Below, piece after piece: positions 7,701-20,900 of a stretch of 49,647 nucleotides of DNA (its first letter is position 1; each line of letters begins with the position of its first letter). Position numbers and translations under genes: made by a program. The notes below the pieces were generated by a model. That model had not been told where the DNA came from. It did not search any database and was given only the letters and a program-made list of their open reading frames with translations. The stretch covers positions 1-49,647 of the forward strand of contig NZ_JAMXRZ010000016.1 in NCBI RefSeq assembly GCF_024124375.1. Direction: 5' to 3'. This DNA comes from Klenkia sp. PcliD-1-E (GTDB lineage: Bacteria > Actinomycetota > Actinomycetes > Mycobacteriales > Geodermatophilaceae).

Positions 7701-9701
7701 ATGCGGCCCGACGACCTCGCCTGCCTGCGCACCCCGGGGCCCGCCACGGTGTCCCCGGACGGGTCGACCGCGGTGGTCGCGGTGACCCGGCTGGACCTGG
7801 ACGGCGACGAGTACCGCAGCCAGCTCTGGGCGGTGCCCACCGACGGCTCCGCGCCCGCCCGGCCGCTGACCCACGGCCACCGCGACTCCGCGCCGGTGTT
7901 CTCCCCGGACGGCCGGTGGCTGGCCTTCCTCGGCGCCGAGAGCGGCGGCAGGCCGCAGCTGCACCTGCTGCCCACCGGCGGCGGCGAGGCCCGCCGGCTG
8001 ACCGACCACCCGCTCGGCGCCGGCGCCCCGGTCTGGGCGCCCGACTCGCGCCGGATCGCCTACACGGCCCGGGTGCCCGAGCACGGCCGCTACGGCACGG
8101 TCGAGGGCATCGACCCGGCCGCCGAGCCGCCCCGGCTGATCACCACGCTGAAGTACCGCTCCGACGACGTCGGGTTCACCACCGACCGCCGCCAGCACGT
8201 GTTCGTCCTCGACCTGCCCGACGACGACGCCGACGACGAGGTGCCGGTCGCCGAGCCCGTGCAGGTGACGTCCGGCGACCACGACGACACCGACGTCGCC
8301 TGGCACCCGGCCGGCACCGAGCTGGTCTTCGTCTCCGCCCGCCACCCGCGCGCCGACCGCGACCTCGTCCGCGACGTGTGGGCCTGCCGGCCCGACGGCT
8401 CGCACCTGCGCCGGGTGACCGAGAGCCGGTCGGCCTGCTCGGCGCCCACCTACGACCCCGACGACCTCGAGGGCCGCACGCTCTACCTGGCCGCCCAGCC
8501 CGACCTCGGCCCCGACGGCCTGGACTTCGTCGGCCGGGGCACCGTCCCGTGCCGGGTGGACGCCGCCGGTGGGCACCCGCAGCCGCTGCTGGACCCGGCC
8601 GTGCACGACCTCGGCCAGGACTTCGGCCGGGTCGTGGTGGCCGGCGGGGACGCCTTCGTCGGGGTGCAGAAGCAGGGGGCGGTCGAGCTGCTGCGGGTGC
8701 CGCTGGCCGGCGGCGAGCCGGAGGCCCTGGTCGACGGCCCGTACACCACCCGCGGCATCGGCGTCGGCGGCGGCGTCGTGGTCGCCACCGTCGCGCACGA
8801 CCGGTCGGCGGGGGAGCTGCTGGCCATCACCCCGGGCCGCCGGCGGCTGCTCACCGGCTTCGGCGCCCAGCTGCAGGGCACCGGCCGGCTGCACGCGATG
8901 CGGGAGAAGACCGCCACCGCGCCCGACGGCTACCCCGTGCACGGCTGGATCACCGTGCCCGACGGGCCCGGCCCGCACCCGGTGCTGCTCACCGTGCACG
9001 GCGGTCCGCACAGCCAGTACGGCTGGTCGCTGTTCGACGAGACCCAGGTCTACGCCTCGGCCGGCTACGCCGTCCTGCAGTGCAACCCCCGCGGCTCCTC
9101 CGGCTACGGCGAGGAGCACAGCCGCGCCGTCAAGGAGCACTTCGGGGAACTGGACGCCGACGACGTCCTCGCCTTCATCGACGAGGCGCTGCAGGAGCCC
9201 GAGCTCGACGACACCCGGGTCGGCGTCATGGGCGGCTCCTACGGGGGTTACATGACCACCCTGCTGGTCGGGCGCACCCAGCGGTTCGCCGCGGCGATCA
9301 GCGAGCGGGCGTTCAACGACCCGGTCAGCTTCGTGGGCTCCTCCGACATCGGGTTCTTCTTCCCCGACCAGTACCTGGGCACCGACCCGGAGCGGGTCGC
9401 CGCCCAGTCGGCGATGGCCGGGGCGCACCGGATCACCACCCCCACCCTGGTGGTGCACTCCGAGGAGGACTGGCGCTGCCCGCTGGAGCAGGGCACCCGG
9501 CTGTTCGTGGAGCTCAAGCGGCGCGGTGTGCCCACCGAGCTGCTGCTGTTCCCGGGCGAGGGGCACGAGCTGTCCCGCAGCGGCCGGCCGCGGCACCGGC
9601 TCGCCCGGCTGGAGCACGTGCTGCGGTGGTGGGGCCGCTGGCTGCCGACCGCGCAGAACAGCACCGCCGCCGCGCTGCCGGCCGGGGAGGCCCCGGCCTG
9701 A
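7701..9701 (+). CDS. S9 family serine peptidase (acylaminoacyl peptidase/prolyl oligopeptidase type)
   Basis: 666 residues from ATG 7701. Residues about 1-390 form a beta-propeller with repeated SPDGRWLAF-like, APDSRRIAY-like and WHPAGTELVF-like blades. The C-terminal alpha/beta-hydrolase domain has nucleophile S513 in GGSYGGYM, acid D590 in SEEDWRCP and base H622 in GEGHEL, a complete catalytic triad. The motif LTVHGGPHSQYGW supplies the HGGP oxyanion segment. The protein has no signal peptide, so it is cytosolic. It removes short peptides or acylated residues; exact specificity is unknown. The start is supported by the -10 box 7 bases upstream. It is divergent from the amidohydrolase. Confidence 0.92.
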   Translation: MRPDDLACLRTPGPATVSPDGSTAVVAVTRLDLDGDEYRSQLWAVPTDGSAPARPLTHGHRDSAPVFSPDGRWLAFLGAESGGRPQLHLLPTGGGEARRLTDHPLGAGAPVWAPDSRRIAYTARVPEHGRYGTVEGIDPAAEPPRLITTLKYRSDDVGFTTDRRQHVFVLDLPDDDADDEVPVAEPVQVTSGDHDDTDVAWHPAGTELVFVSARHPRADRDLVRDVWACRPDGSHLRRVTESRSACSAPTYDPDDLEGRTLYLAAQPDLGPDGLDFVGRGTVPCRVDAAGGHPQPLLDPAVHDLGQDFGRVVVAGGDAFVGVQKQGAVELLRVPLAGGEPEALVDGPYTTRGIGVGGGVVVATVAHDRSAGELLAITPGRRRLLTGFGAQLQGTGRLHAMREKTATAPDGYPVHGWITVPDGPGPHPVLLTVHGGPHSQYGWSLFDETQVYASAGYAVLQCNPRGSSGYGEEHSRAVKEHFGELDADDVLAFIDEALQEPELDDTRVGVMGGSYGGYMTTLLVGRTQRFAAAISERAFNDPVSFVGSSDIGFFFPDQYLGTDPERVAAQSAMAGAHRITTPTLVVHSEEDWRCPLEQGTRLFVELKRRGVPTELLLFPGEGHELSRSGRPRHRLARLEHVLRWWGRWLPTAQNSTAAALPAGEAPA

Positions 9702-9752
9702 GGTCCGCCTGTGGACTTCCTGGTACGGCGCGCCGCGCGGGCTCGGCGGACC

Positions 9753-9758
9753 CATGAT
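9753..9758 (+). promoter_or_regulatory. Weak -10-like CATGAT upstream of GH15
   Basis: CATGAT ends 6 bases before the ATG at 9765, with no SD. It is similar in placement to the other leaderless promoters here but a weaker match. Confidence 0.3.
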
Positions 9759-9764
9759 CGCGGC

Positions 9765-11579
9765 ATGACCGCGATCGAGGACCTGGCCGTCATCGGGGAC
9801 CTGCAGACCGCCGCCCTGGTCGACGCCGAGGGGTCGCTGCGCTGGCTGTGCCTGCCCCGGTTCGACTCCCCGGCCTGCTTCGCCGCCCTGCTGGACACCG
9901 ACGCGGCCGGGCACTGGCGGATCGGTCCGGCCGACGGCGGCCGGTGCACCCGGCGGCGCTACCGGGGCGACACCCTGGTGCTCGAGACCGAGTGGGACAC
10001 CCCCACCGGCACCGTGCGGGTGGTCGACCTGATGCCGCTGCGCGGGCGCTACCCCGACGTCGTGCGCATCGTGCAGGGCGTCGCCGGCGAGGTCGCGGTG
10101 CGCGGCGAGCTGGCCGTCCGCTTCGACTACGGCCGGGTCGTGCCCTGGGTGCGCCGGGTGGAGGGGCGCTGGCAGGCCCTGGCCGGCCCGGATGCGCTGT
10201 GGCTGTCCACGCCCGCGCCGCTGGAGGGCCGGGACCGCACGACCGTCTCGGAGTTCACCGTGCGGGCGGGGGAGACGGTGCCGTTCGTGCTCACCTGGAC
10301 GCCGGGCCACCACCGCTCGCCGCCGGAGGTCGACCCCGAGCGGGCGCTGGGGGACACCGTGGCCGGCTGGGAGCGCTGGGTCGGGGAGGGGCAGCGGGCC
10401 GGCGGACGCTGGGCCGACGTCGTCACCCGGTCGCTGATCACCCTGCGCGCCCTGACCCACGCCCCCACCGGTGGCATCGTCGCCGCCGTCACCACCTCGC
10501 TGCCCGAGCAGCCGGGCGGGCCGCGCAACTGGGACTACCGCTACAGCTGGTTGCGGGACTCCACCTACACGCTGCAGGCGCTGCTGGCCGCCGGGCACAC
10601 CGACGAGGCCCAGGCCTGGCGCCGGTGGCTGCTGCGCGCGGTCGCCGGCGACCCCGCCGACCTGCAGATCATGTACGGCGTCGACGGCACCCGGCGGCTG
10701 CCCGAGTCCGAGCTGGACTGGCTGGCCGGCTGGGAGGGGTCCCGGCCGGTGCGCGTCGGCAACGCCGCCGCGCAGCAGCTGCAGCTCGACGTCGTCGGGG
10801 AGGTGCTCGACGGCCTGCACCTGGCCCGCGCCGCCGGCCTCGGCGCCCCCGAGGAGGCCTGGGACCTGCAGCGCGCGCTGGTGGACCACCTCGAGGGGCA
10901 GTGGCGGCAACCGGACTCCGGGCTGTGGGAGCAGCGCGGTGAGCCGCGGCACTTCGTGCACTCGAAGGTGATGGCCTGGGTGGCCTTCGACCGGATGGTC
11001 CGCGGTGCACAGGAGCACGGGCTGCCCGGCCCGGTGGAGCACTGGGCGCAGGTCCGCGACACCATCCGTGCCGAGGTGCTCGAGCACGGCGTGCACGACG
11101 GCCACCTGGTGCAGTCCTACGGCTCCACCGAGCTGGACGCCGCGCTGCTGCTGGTGCCCCGGGTGGGCTTCCTGCCCGCCGACGACCCCCGCGTCGTCGC
11201 CACCGTCGAGGCCGTGCAGCGCGAGCTGACCCGCGACGGGTTGGTGCTGCGGTACCGGCCCGACAGCAGCGGCGACGGGCTGCCCGGCACCGAGGGCGTC
11301 TTCCTGGCCTGCTCGTTCTGGCTGGTCGACGCCCTGCACGGGATCGGCCGGCGCGAGGAGGCGGAGGCGCTGTTCGAGCGGCTGCTGGGCTGCTGCTCCG
11401 ACCTCGGCCTGCTCAGCGAGGAGTGGGACCCCGACGCCGGCCGGCAGCTGGGCAACACCCCGCAGGCGTTCAGCCACTTCGCCCTGGTGGTCAGCGCCGT
11501 CCAGCTCGACGAGGGCCGGCAGGCCCGCAGCGACCACCCGGTCGGTGCTGCCCGCGCGGGTGCCCCCCGGCTGCCCTAG
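9765..11579 (+). CDS. Glycoside hydrolase family 15 protein (glucoamylase/trehalase type)
   Basis: 604 residues. The start [19 protein letters not shown] and the segment [17 protein letters not shown] are the usual N terminus of bacterial GH15 proteins: a beta-sandwich of about 200 residues followed by an (alpha/alpha)6 barrel. The barrel signature [13 protein letters not shown] (about residues 255-267) is present, and [11 protein letters not shown] and [13 protein letters not shown] lie at positions that in the family carry active-site acids. Family members release glucose from maltose-type glucans or from trehalose; mycobacterial trehalases belong to this family. No signal peptide, so an intracellular substrate is likely. 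It is followed directly by pgi, consistent with feeding glucose to glycolysis (inference). Confidence 0.88.
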   Translation: MTAIEDLAVIGDLQTAALVDAEGSLRWLCLPRFDSPACFAALLDTDAAGHWRIGPADGGRCTRRRYRGDTLVLETEWDTPTGTVRVVDLMPLRGRYPDVVRIVQGVAGEVAVRGELAVRFDYGRVVPWVRRVEGRWQALAGPDALWLSTPAPLEGRDRTTVSEFTVRAGETVPFVLTWTPGHHRSPPEVDPERALGDTVAGWERWVGEGQRAGGRWADVVTRSLITLRALTHAPTGGIVAAVTTSLPEQPGGPRNWDYRYSWLRDSTYTLQALLAAGHTDEAQAWRRWLLRAVAGDPADLQIMYGVDGTRRLPESELDWLAGWEGSRPVRVGNAAAQQLQLDVVGEVLDGLHLARAAGLGAPEEAWDLQRALVDHLEGQWRQPDSGLWEQRGEPRHFVHSKVMAWVAFDRMVRGAQEHGLPGPVEHWAQVRDTIRAEVLEHGVHDGHLVQSYGSTELDAALLLVPRVGFLPADDPRVVATVEAVQRELTRDGLVLRYRPDSSGDGLPGTEGVFLACSFWLVDALHGIGRREEAEALFERLLGCCSDLGLLSEEWDPDAGRQLGNTPQAFSHFALVVSAVQLDEGRQARSDHPVGAARAGAPRLP

Positions 11580-11582
11580 CGT
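11577..11582 (+). promoter_or_regulatory. -10 box TAGCGT for pgi
   Basis: TAGCGT begins on the TAG stop codon of the GH15 gene. Transcription would start near 11590 and give a leader of about 27 bases that includes the pgi SD, so pgi can be transcribed independently. Confidence 0.4.
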
Positions 11583-11616
11583 CGTCGCCGTCCCCGACCG
11601 ACCCCAGGAGAGCTCC

Positions 11617-13290
11617 GTGGCCGCCCCTTCGCACGACCCCACCTCCACCGCCGCCTGGTCGGCCCTGCTGGCCCACCGCGACGCCACGACCCCCGACCTG
11701 CGCGGCTGGTTCGACGCCGACCCGGGTCGCGCGCAGCGTCTGACGATGGACGTCGCCGACCTGCACGTCGACCTGTCCAAGAACCTCGTCACCGACGAGA
11801 CGCTCGCGCTGCTGAGCGACCTGGCCGAGCAGACCGGCGTCCTCGACCGGCTGCAGGCGATGTTCGCCGGTGAGCACATCAACGTGACCGAGGACCGCGC
11901 CGTGCTGCACACCGCGCTGCGCCGTCCCGCCGGGCTGGACCCGCTGACCGTCGACGGGCAGGACGTCGACGCCGACGTGCAGGCCGAGCTGGCCAAGGTC
12001 TACGAGTTCGCCCGCGCCGTCCGGTCGGGGGAGTGGACCGGGGTGACCGGCCAGCGCATCACCACCGTGGTCAACATCGGCATCGGCGGGTCCGACCTCG
12101 GGCCCGTGATGGCCTACGAGGCGCTGGCGGCCTACCGGCAGCCCGGCCTGACCTGCCGGTTCGTCTCCAACATCGACCCCACCGACCTGGCCGAGACCAC
12201 GGCCGACCTCGACCCGGCCAGCACGCTGTTCATCGTGGCGTCCAAGACGTTCGGCACGCTGGAGACGCTGACCAACGCCCGGCTGGCCCGGCAATGGCTG
12301 TGGGACGGCCTGGCCGGGGAGATCGACGACGACGACACCTCCCGCCGCGAGGCGGTCGCCCGGCACTTCGTCGCCGTGTCCACCGCGCTGGACAAGGTGG
12401 CCGACTTCGGCATCGACCCCGACAACGCCTTCGGCTTCTGGGACTGGGTCGGCGGTCGCTACTCCGTGGACTCCGCCATCGGCACCTCGCTGGCCGTCGC
12501 CGTCGGTCCCGAGCGGTTCGCGGAGTTCCTCGCCGGCTTCCACGCCGTCGACGAGCACGTGCGCACCACCCCGCTGGAGCGCAACGTGCCGCTGCTCATG
12601 GGGTTGCTCAACGTCTGGTACGTCAACTTCCTCGGCGCGCACACCCACGCCGTGCTGCCCTACAGCCAGTACCTGCACCGCTTCCCGGCCTACCTGCAGC
12701 AGCTGACCATGGAGAGCAACGGCAAGTCCGTGCGGTGGGACGGCCGGCCGGTCACCTGCGACACCGGCGAGGTGTTCTGGGGCGAGCCCGGCACCAACGG
12801 CCAGCACGCCTTCTACCAGCTGATCCACCAGGGCACCCGGCTCATCCCGGCCGACTTCGTTGCCTTCGCCACCCCGCAGCACGCGCTGACCGACGGCGAC
12901 ACCGACGTGCACGCGCTGTTCATGGCGAACTTCTTCGCCCAGACCAAGGCGCTGGCCTTCGGCAAGACCGCCGAGGAGGTCCGGGCCGAGGGGACGGCGG
13001 AGGACGTCGTCCCGGCGCGGGTGTTCCCCGGGAACCGGCCGACGACCTCGATCATCGCGGCGTCGCTGACCCCGTCGGTGCTCGGGCAGCTGATCGCGCT
13101 CTACGAGCACATCACCTTCGCCGAGGGCGCGGTGTGGGGCATCGACAGCTTCGACCAGTGGGGCGTCGAGCTGGGCAAGCAGCTCGCCCTGCAGATCGCC
13201 CCCGCCCTCACCGGGGACGACGACGCCCTGCGGTCGCAGGACCCCTCCACGCAGGGCCTGATCGACTGGTACCTCGCCCACCGGGCGTGA
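11617..13290 (+). CDS. pgi: Glucose-6-phosphate isomerase
   Basis: 557 residues from GTG 11617, with SD AGGAG (11606-11610) 6 bases upstream. It interconverts glucose-6-phosphate and fructose-6-phosphate in the cytosol. Family motifs are clear: [81 protein letters not shown] and, at the C terminus, [14 protein letters not shown]. Length matches the long bacterial/eukaryotic form. In some actinobacteria pgi sits within the tkt-tal-zwf cluster; here it is about 20 kb away, behind the GH15 gene. A bidirectional hairpin follows. Confidence 0.97.
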   Translation: MAAPSHDPTSTAAWSALLAHRDATTPDLRGWFDADPGRAQRLTMDVADLHVDLSKNLVTDETLALLSDLAEQTGVLDRLQAMFAGEHINVTEDRAVLHTALRRPAGLDPLTVDGQDVDADVQAELAKVYEFARAVRSGEWTGVTGQRITTVVNIGIGGSDLGPVMAYEALAAYRQPGLTCRFVSNIDPTDLAETTADLDPASTLFIVASKTFGTLETLTNARLARQWLWDGLAGEIDDDDTSRREAVARHFVAVSTALDKVADFGIDPDNAFGFWDWVGGRYSVDSAIGTSLAVAVGPERFAEFLAGFHAVDEHVRTTPLERNVPLLMGLLNVWYVNFLGAHTHAVLPYSQYLHRFPAYLQQLTMESNGKSVRWDGRPVTCDTGEVFWGEPGTNGQHAFYQLIHQGTRLIPADFVAFATPQHALTDGDTDVHALFMANFFAQTKALAFGKTAEEVRAEGTAEDVVPARVFPGNRPTTSIIAASLTPSVLGQLIALYEHITFAEGAVWGIDSFDQWGVELGKQLALQIAPALTGDDDALRSQDPSTQGLIDWYLAHRA

Positions 13291-13297
13291 TCGGCGT

Positions 13298-13324
13298 CCC
13301 CGGGCCGGCCGGACCGGCCCGGGG
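13298..13324. terminator. Bidirectional hairpin terminator between pgi and VOC gene
   Basis: CCCCGGGCCGG (13298-13308) and CCGGCCCGGGG (13314-13324) form a perfect 11-bp stem with a 5-base loop, between two convergent stop codons. Confidence 0.75.
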
Positions 13325-13331
13325 CGCGAGG

Positions 13332-13730
13332 TCAGGCGGGCGGGGCGAAGAACTCGAGCGCGATGCCGTCGGGGTCCCGGAACGACACCCCCGAGCCGTA
13401 GGGTGCGTCGACCACCCCGCCGTGCGGGACGCCGAGCTCGTCCAGCCGGGCGGCCTGCCGCTCCAGGTCGGCGCGGTCCGCGCAGGCGAAGGCCACGTGG
13501 TCCAGCCCGGTCCGCTTCTCGTCGAACGCGTCGGCGGTCTGACCGGCGGCGTGGGTGTGCAGGCCGAAGAGGCCGCCCCCGTCGAGGGCGTAGACGGTGT
13601 GGTGGAAGCCGCCGGTGGTCTCGTCCTCGTCCAGCACGGGGTCGCTGCCGAACAGGGCTGAGTACCAGGCCGTGCTGCGGGCCAGGTCGGTGACGGTGAC
13701 GGCCACGTGGGCGAGGGCGGGGAACGGCAC
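13332..13730 (-). CDS. VOC (glyoxalase/bleomycin resistance/dioxygenase) superfamily protein
   Basis: 132 residues from GTG 13730, chosen because GGAGG lies 7 bases upstream and the protein then begins directly with the first VOC strand (LAHVAVTVTDL). Two beta-alpha-beta-beta-beta halves are visible: the first with SALFGSDPV, the second with GLDHVAFACAD and ending FRDPDGIALEFFAP. Potential metal ligands are His9 in LAHVAV, the His in GLDHVAF and the Glu of ALEFF. Substrate unknown; family functions include glyoxalase I, extradiol dioxygenase and antibiotic binding. It is on the strand opposite pgi and followed upstream by the metallo-beta-lactamase-fold gene in the same direction, separated by 85 bases. 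Confidence 0.85.
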   Translation of the reverse strand: MPFPALAHVAVTVTDLARSTAWYSALFGSDPVLDEDETTGGFHHTVYALDGGGLFGLHTHAAGQTADAFDEKRTGLDHVAFACADRADLERQAARLDELGVPHGGVVDAPYGSGVSFRDPDGIALEFFAPPA

Positions 13731-13815
13731 GGCGGGACCTCCGGACGACGGTGTCGGGACCGCCCCAGCTGACACCCGCCGCGACGGCGACGCCACTACC
13801 CGGTCGGGCAGGTGC

Positions 13816-14475
13816 TCACCAGCCGCGGGCGCGCCACTCCGCCAGGTGCGGGCGCTCGGCGCCGATGGTGGTGTCCTCGCCGTGGCCGGGGTAGACCCAG
13901 GTCTCGTCGGGCAGGGCGCCGAACAGGCGCTCCTCGACGTCGTCGAGCAGCTGGGTGAAGCGCTGCGGGTCCTTCTGCGTGTTGCCGACCCCGCCGGGGA
14001 ACAGGCTGTCGCCGGTGAACACGTGCGTGCCGGCCTCGCCGCCGCGCCAGACCAGCGCGATCGACCCGGGGGTGTGCCCGCGCAGGTGCACGACCTCGAG
14101 CACCTGGTCGCCGACCGCGACGGTGTCGCCGTGCTCCACGGGGTGGGTCACGGGCACCGGCAGGTCGGCGGCGTCGGCGGGGTGGGCCATCGTCGCGGCG
14201 CCGCTGGAGGCGACCAGCTCGGGCAGCGCGCGGTGGTGGTCCCAGTGGCCGTGCGTGGTGACGACAGCGGTCAGCCGGGTGTCGCCGACCAGCGCCCGGA
14301 GCGCCTCGGGCTCGGCCGCGGCGTCGACGAGGACGCCGTCGCCGGTGGCCGTGCAGGTGAGCAGGTAGGCGTTGTTCGCCATCTCGCTGACCGCCAGCTT
14401 GGTGACCGTCAGGGCCCCCAGGTCGCGGGTGTCCGCGGGCCCGCCGACCTCGACGTCGCCGGTGTACTGGCTCAC
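13816..14475 (-). CDS. Metallo-beta-lactamase-fold hydrolase (glyoxalase II-like)
   Basis: 219 residues. Metal ligands: H75-x-H77-x-D79-H80 in THGHWDHH, a His in LRGHTPGSIAL, an Asp in FTGDSLFPGGVGN, and a His in YPGHGEDT. The arrangement matches hydroxyacylglutathione hydrolase-like members of the fold. Actinobacteria generally lack glutathione, so a mycothiol- or other thioester-type substrate is possible (inference). The GTG start has GGAG 8 bases upstream. It is divergent from the amidase, whose leaderless promoter lies between the two genes. The VOC protein downstream might form a small detoxification pair with it, but nothing in the sequence proves this. Confidence 0.85.
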   Translation of the reverse strand: MSQYTGDVEVGGPADTRDLGALTVTKLAVSEMANNAYLLTCTATGDGVLVDAAAEPEALRALVGDTRLTAVVTTHGHWDHHRALPELVASSGAATMAHPADAADLPVPVTHPVEHGDTVAVGDQVLEVVHLRGHTPGSIALVWRGGEAGTHVFTGDSLFPGGVGNTQKDPQRFTQLLDDVEERLFGALPDETWVYPGHGEDTTIGAERPHLAEWRARGW

Positions 14476-14513
14476 GCTGCACGCTCCGATCTGAGAGTGT
14501 CGGTGGGTCCGTC

Positions 14514-14519
14514 TAGGTT
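14514..14519 (+). promoter_or_regulatory. -10 box TAGGTT, leaderless-type promoter for the amidase
   Basis: TAGGTT ends 7 bases before the GTG at 14527. CTGAGA at 14491-14496 matches TTGACA at 4 of 6 positions with 17-bp spacing. No SD is present. Confidence 0.55.
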
Positions 14520-14526
14520 CGACGGC

Positions 14527-15972
14527 GTGGACGCCAACCTAGCCACGGAGGGCGCCGGGGGCGCGCGGGAGACCACCCGGCGGCTGGTCGGCCTGCCCGC
14601 GGTCGAGCTCGCCGCCCGGGTGCGCCGCGGCGACGTCAGCGCCGTCGAGGTGGTCCGCGCCCACCTGGCGCACATCACCGCCGTCGAGGCCCGGGTGGGT
14701 GCCTACCGGGTGCTGCGCGCCGAGGCCGCGCTGGCCGAGGCGGCCGAGGTCGACGCCCGGGCCGACCGCTCCCGGTTGCCGCTCGCGGGCGTGCCGGTGG
14801 CGGTGAAGGACAACGTGGCGGTGGCCGGCGAGGCGACCACGGACGGCACCGCGCTCGCCGGGGCGCCGGCCACCACCGACCACCCGGTCGTGGCGCGGCT
14901 GCGGGCCGCGGGGGCGGTGGTCGTCGGCATCACCCGGGTGCCCGAGCTGTGCGTCTTCGCCACCACCGACGGGCCGGGCACGGTCAGCCGCAACCCCTGG
15001 GACACCGCGCTGTCCCCGGCGGGCTCGTCGGGCGGCAGCGCCGCCGCGGTCGCCTCCGGCGGTGTGCCGCTGGCCCACGGCAACGACGGGCTGGGCTCGC
15101 TGCGGCTCCCCGCGGCCGCCTGCGGCCTGGTCACCCTCAAGCCCGGCCGGGGCACGGTGCCCTCGCTGCTGGGTGCCGACTCCTGGTCGGGCATGGCCGA
15201 GAACGGTGCGTTGGCCACCACCGTCGCCGACCTGGCACTGGCGCACGCCGTGCTCGCCGACGGCGCGGCCACCGAGCCGCCCGACGACGACGCCACCCCG
15301 CTCACCGTGGCGCTGTCGACGGCCACCCCGGTGCCCGGCTCCCGGCCGGACGCCGAGGGCCGGGCCGCGCTGGAGGCCGTGGCCGCCCGGCTGACCGCCA
15401 TGGGCCACACCGTGGTGCACCGCGACCCACCGGTCCCGCTGTCGGCCGGGCTGGCCGTGCTCGCCCGGTGGTTCGCCGGGGCCGCCGACGACGCCGAGCA
15501 CCGGGGCCTGGACCCGCGCTCCCTGCAGCCGCGCACCCGCGCGCACGCCCGGCTGGGCCGCTGGGTGCGGCGGGCCGGGCTGCTGCGGCCGGCGGACGCC
15601 GAGCGGTTCCGGTCCCGCGTCGCCGGCTGGTTCGCCGGGTCGGCCGCCACCGCGGACCCGGGGGTCGACGTCCTGCTCACCCCGGTCGTCACCGGGCCGC
15701 CGCTGGCCGCCCGGCCCTGGCACGAACGCGGTTGGCTGGCCAACGTGACCGCCAACGCGCGGTGGGCGCCCTGGGTGTCGGCCTGGAACCTGGCGGGGCT
15801 GCCGGCCCTCGTCCTGCCCGCCGGCCTGCGCAGCACCGGCACCCCGCTGGCGGTCCAGCTGGTCGGCCCCCCCGGGGCCGAGACGCGACTACTCTGGCTG
15901 GCTGCGGAGCTGGAACGCCACGGACCCTGGCGTCGGCACGCCCCCGTCTTCGACCCCGCCGCCGGCAGCTGA
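14527..15972 (+). CDS. Amidase (amidase signature family)
   Basis: 481 residues. Amidase-signature catalytic elements: the lysine in [12 protein letters not shown], the cis-serine in [17 protein letters not shown], and the nucleophilic serine in [16 protein letters not shown]. The oxyanion-loop reading D-G-L-G-S differs slightly from the common D-x-G-G-S. The GTG start is fixed by a TAGGTT -10 seven bases upstream. The family hydrolyses a wide range of amides; GatA is excluded because no gatB or gatC is nearby and the C terminus differs. It is divergent from the metallo-beta-lactamase-fold gene. 62 bases separate it from uvrA. Confidence 0.9.
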   Translation: MDANLATEGAGGARETTRRLVGLPAVELAARVRRGDVSAVEVVRAHLAHITAVEARVGAYRVLRAEAALAEAAEVDARADRSRLPLAGVPVAVKDNVAVAGEATTDGTALAGAPATTDHPVVARLRAAGAVVVGITRVPELCVFATTDGPGTVSRNPWDTALSPAGSSGGSAAAVASGGVPLAHGNDGLGSLRLPAAACGLVTLKPGRGTVPSLLGADSWSGMAENGALATTVADLALAHAVLADGAATEPPDDDATPLTVALSTATPVPGSRPDAEGRAALEAVAARLTAMGHTVVHRDPPVPLSAGLAVLARWFAGAADDAEHRGLDPRSLQPRTRAHARLGRWVRRAGLLRPADAERFRSRVAGWFAGSAATADPGVDVLLTPVVTGPPLAARPWHERGWLANVTANARWAPWVSAWNLAGLPALVLPAGLRSTGTPLAVQLVGPPGAETRLLWLAAELERHGPWRRHAPVFDPAAGS

Positions 15973-16034
15973 GCACAGCGCTGCCGGTGGCACCCCCGCA
16001 CGCCTCTCGCACACCACCACAGACAGGGACCCAC

Positions 16035-18926
<2,892 letters not shown>

Positions 18927-18929
18927 CCC

Positions 18930-20900
18930 GTGCCGGACCCGTCCACCTACCGGCCGGCGGTCGGCAGCATCCCGGAGTCCCCGGGGGTCTACAAGTTCCG
19001 CGACCCCGGCGGCCGGGTCATCTACGTCGGCAAGGCCAAGAGCCTGCGGCAGCGGCTGAACAGCTACTTCGCCGACATCGCCGGGCTGCACCCGCGCACC
19101 CGGCAGATGGTCACCACCGCCGGGTCGGTGGAGTGGACCGTCGTCGGCACCGAGGTCGAGGCCCTCCAGCTCGAGTACAACTGGATCAAGGAGTTCGACC
19201 CGCGGTTCAACGTCCGCTACCGCGACGACAAGAGCTACCCCTCGCTGGCGGTCACGCTGAACGAGGAGTTCCCGCGCCTGCAGGTCATGCGCGGCCCCAA
19301 GCGCAAGGGTGTGCGGTACTTCGGCCCCTACGCCCACGCCTGGGCCATCCGCGAGACGCTGGACACCCTGACCCGGGTGTTCCCCGCGCGCACCTGCTCG
19401 ACCGGGGTGTTCAGGCGGCACGGCCAGATCGGCCGGCCCTGCCTGCTGGGCTACATCGGCAAGTGCTCGGCGCCGTGCGTCGGGAAGGTCTCCGCCGAGG
19501 AGCACCGCGGGATCGTCGAGGACTTCTGCGACTTCATGGGTGGGCGCACCGAGCAGATCATCCGGCGGCTCGAGCGCGAGATGGCCCGCGCCGCCGAGGA
19601 GATGGAGTACGAGCGGGCGGCCCGGTTGCGCGACGACCTCGGGGCGCTGCGCCGGGCGCTGGAGAAGCAGGCTGTCGTCCTCGGCGACGGCACCGACGCC
19701 GACGTCGTCGCCTTCGCCCAGGACGAGCTGGAGGCCGCCGTCCAGGTCTTCCACGTCCGCGGCGGCCGGGTGCGCGGCCAGCGCGGCTGGATCATCGACA
19801 AGGTCGAGGAGGTCACCACCGGCCAGCTGGTCGAGCAGTTCCTGCTGCAGGTCTACGGCGGCGGGGCCGGCGACGTCAGCGCCGACGCGGTGCCCCGCGA
19901 GGTGCTGGTGCCCGAGCTGCCCTCCGAGCACGAGGTCTACGCCGACCTGCTGTCGGAGCTGCGCGGCTCGCGGGTGTCGTTGCGGGTGCCCCAGCGCGGG
20001 GACAAGCGGTCGCTGATGGAGACCGTCGAGCGCAACGCGCAGGAGGCCTTCGCCCGGCACCGGGTCAAGCGGGCCGGTGACCTCACCGCCCGGTCGCTCG
20101 CGCTGTCCGAGCTGCAGGAGGCCCTGGACCTGCCCGACGCCCCGCTGCGCATCGAGTGCATGGACGTCAGCCACGTCCAGGGCACCAACGTGGTGGCCAG
20201 CATGGTGGTCTTCGAGGACGGCCTGGCCAAGAAGAGCGACTACCGGCGGTTCCAGGTCGCCCAGGGCACCGACGACACCGCGGCGATGGCCGAGGTGGTG
20301 CGCCGACGGTTCGCCCGGCACCTCAAGGAGGAGGCCGACCGCCGGGACGAGCAGGGCATCGCCGCCGAGGAGGGCCGGCCGCGCCGGTTCGCCTACCCGC
20401 CCAACCTGCTCGTCGTCGACGGTGGCCAGCCGCAGGTCGCGGCCGCCGCCCGGTCGCTGTCCGAGCTGGGCGTGCACGACGTCGCCGTGTGCGGGCTGGC
20501 CAAGCGGATGGAGGAGGTGTGGCTGCCCGACGACCCCGACCCGGTCATCCTGCCGCGCACCTCCGAGGCGCTGTACTTGCTGCAGCGGGTCCGCGACGAG
20601 GCGCACCGGTTCGCGATCACCTACCACCGCCAGAAGCGGTCGGCCGGGATGCTGGTGTCGCTGCTGGACGACGTCCCGGGCCTGGGCGACACCCGGCGCA
20701 AGGCGCTGATGAAGGAGTTCGGGTCGCTCAAGCGGCTGCGGGCGGCGACCGTCGAGGACCTCGTACGGGTGCCGGGCATCGGCCGGCGCACCGCCGAGGC
20801 CGTACTGGCGGCCGTGGCCGAGCCACCCAGCGCCGAGGACGACGCCCCGACCGGCGATGATGGCAGCTCGACCCCGCAGACCACCGGAGCCGCCTCGTGA
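18930..20900 (+). CDS. uvrC: Excinuclease ABC subunit UvrC
   Basis: 656 residues from GTG, 3 bases after the uvrA stop. It makes the two incisions around a UvrB-bound lesion. Order: GIY-YIG nuclease domain (SPGVYKF...[15 protein letters not shown], residues about 16-100), Cys-rich segment ([15 protein letters not shown]), UVR/UvrB-binding motif (about 205-240, [15 protein letters not shown]), RNase H-like C-terminal nuclease ([21 protein letters not shown] and [10 protein letters not shown]), and helix-hairpin-helix repeats near the end ([18 protein letters not shown]). The stop overlaps the rapZ start by GTGA. A tight uvrA-uvrC pair is less usual than the separate loci found in many actinobacteria. 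Confidence 0.98.
   Translation: MPDPSTYRPAVGSIPESPGVYKFRDPGGRVIYVGKAKSLRQRLNSYFADIAGLHPRTRQMVTTAGSVEWTVVGTEVEALQLEYNWIKEFDPRFNVRYRDDKSYPSLAVTLNEEFPRLQVMRGPKRKGVRYFGPYAHAWAIRETLDTLTRVFPARTCSTGVFRRHGQIGRPCLLGYIGKCSAPCVGKVSAEEHRGIVEDFCDFMGGRTEQIIRRLEREMARAAEEMEYERAARLRDDLGALRRALEKQAVVLGDGTDADVVAFAQDELEAAVQVFHVRGGRVRGQRGWIIDKVEEVTTGQLVEQFLLQVYGGGAGDVSADAVPREVLVPELPSEHEVYADLLSELRGSRVSLRVPQRGDKRSLMETVERNAQEAFARHRVKRAGDLTARSLALSELQEALDLPDAPLRIECMDVSHVQGTNVVASMVVFEDGLAKKSDYRRFQVAQGTDDTAAMAEVVRRRFARHLKEEADRRDEQGIAAEEGRPRRFAYPPNLLVVDGGQPQVAAAARSLSELGVHDVAVCGLAKRMEEVWLPDDPDPVILPRTSEALYLLQRVRDEAHRFAITYHRQKRSAGMLVSLLDDVPGLGDTRRKALMKEFGSLKRLRAATVEDLVRVPGIGRRTAEAVLAAVAEPPSAEDDAPTGDDGSSTPQTTGAAS

Noticed and set aside
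9702-9752. GGTCCGCC/GGCGGACC inverted repeat after the S9 peptidase as a terminator
   Set aside because: The 8-bp arms are separated by 35 bases and overlap the region expected to hold the GH15 promoter; too weak to call.
7659-11996. Very long open reading frames on the strand opposite the S9 peptidase, GH15 and pgi genes, and similar antisense frames elsewhere
   Set aside because: They are Gln/His/Arg/Gly-rich with no domains, overlap well-identified genes, and are expected where third codon positions are nearly all G or C.
15061-15120. Loss of the amidase nucleophile loop (D-G-L-G-S instead of D-x-G-G-S)
   Set aside because: The serine, cis-serine and lysine are all present, and I recall similar NDGxGS loops in functional actinobacterial amidases.
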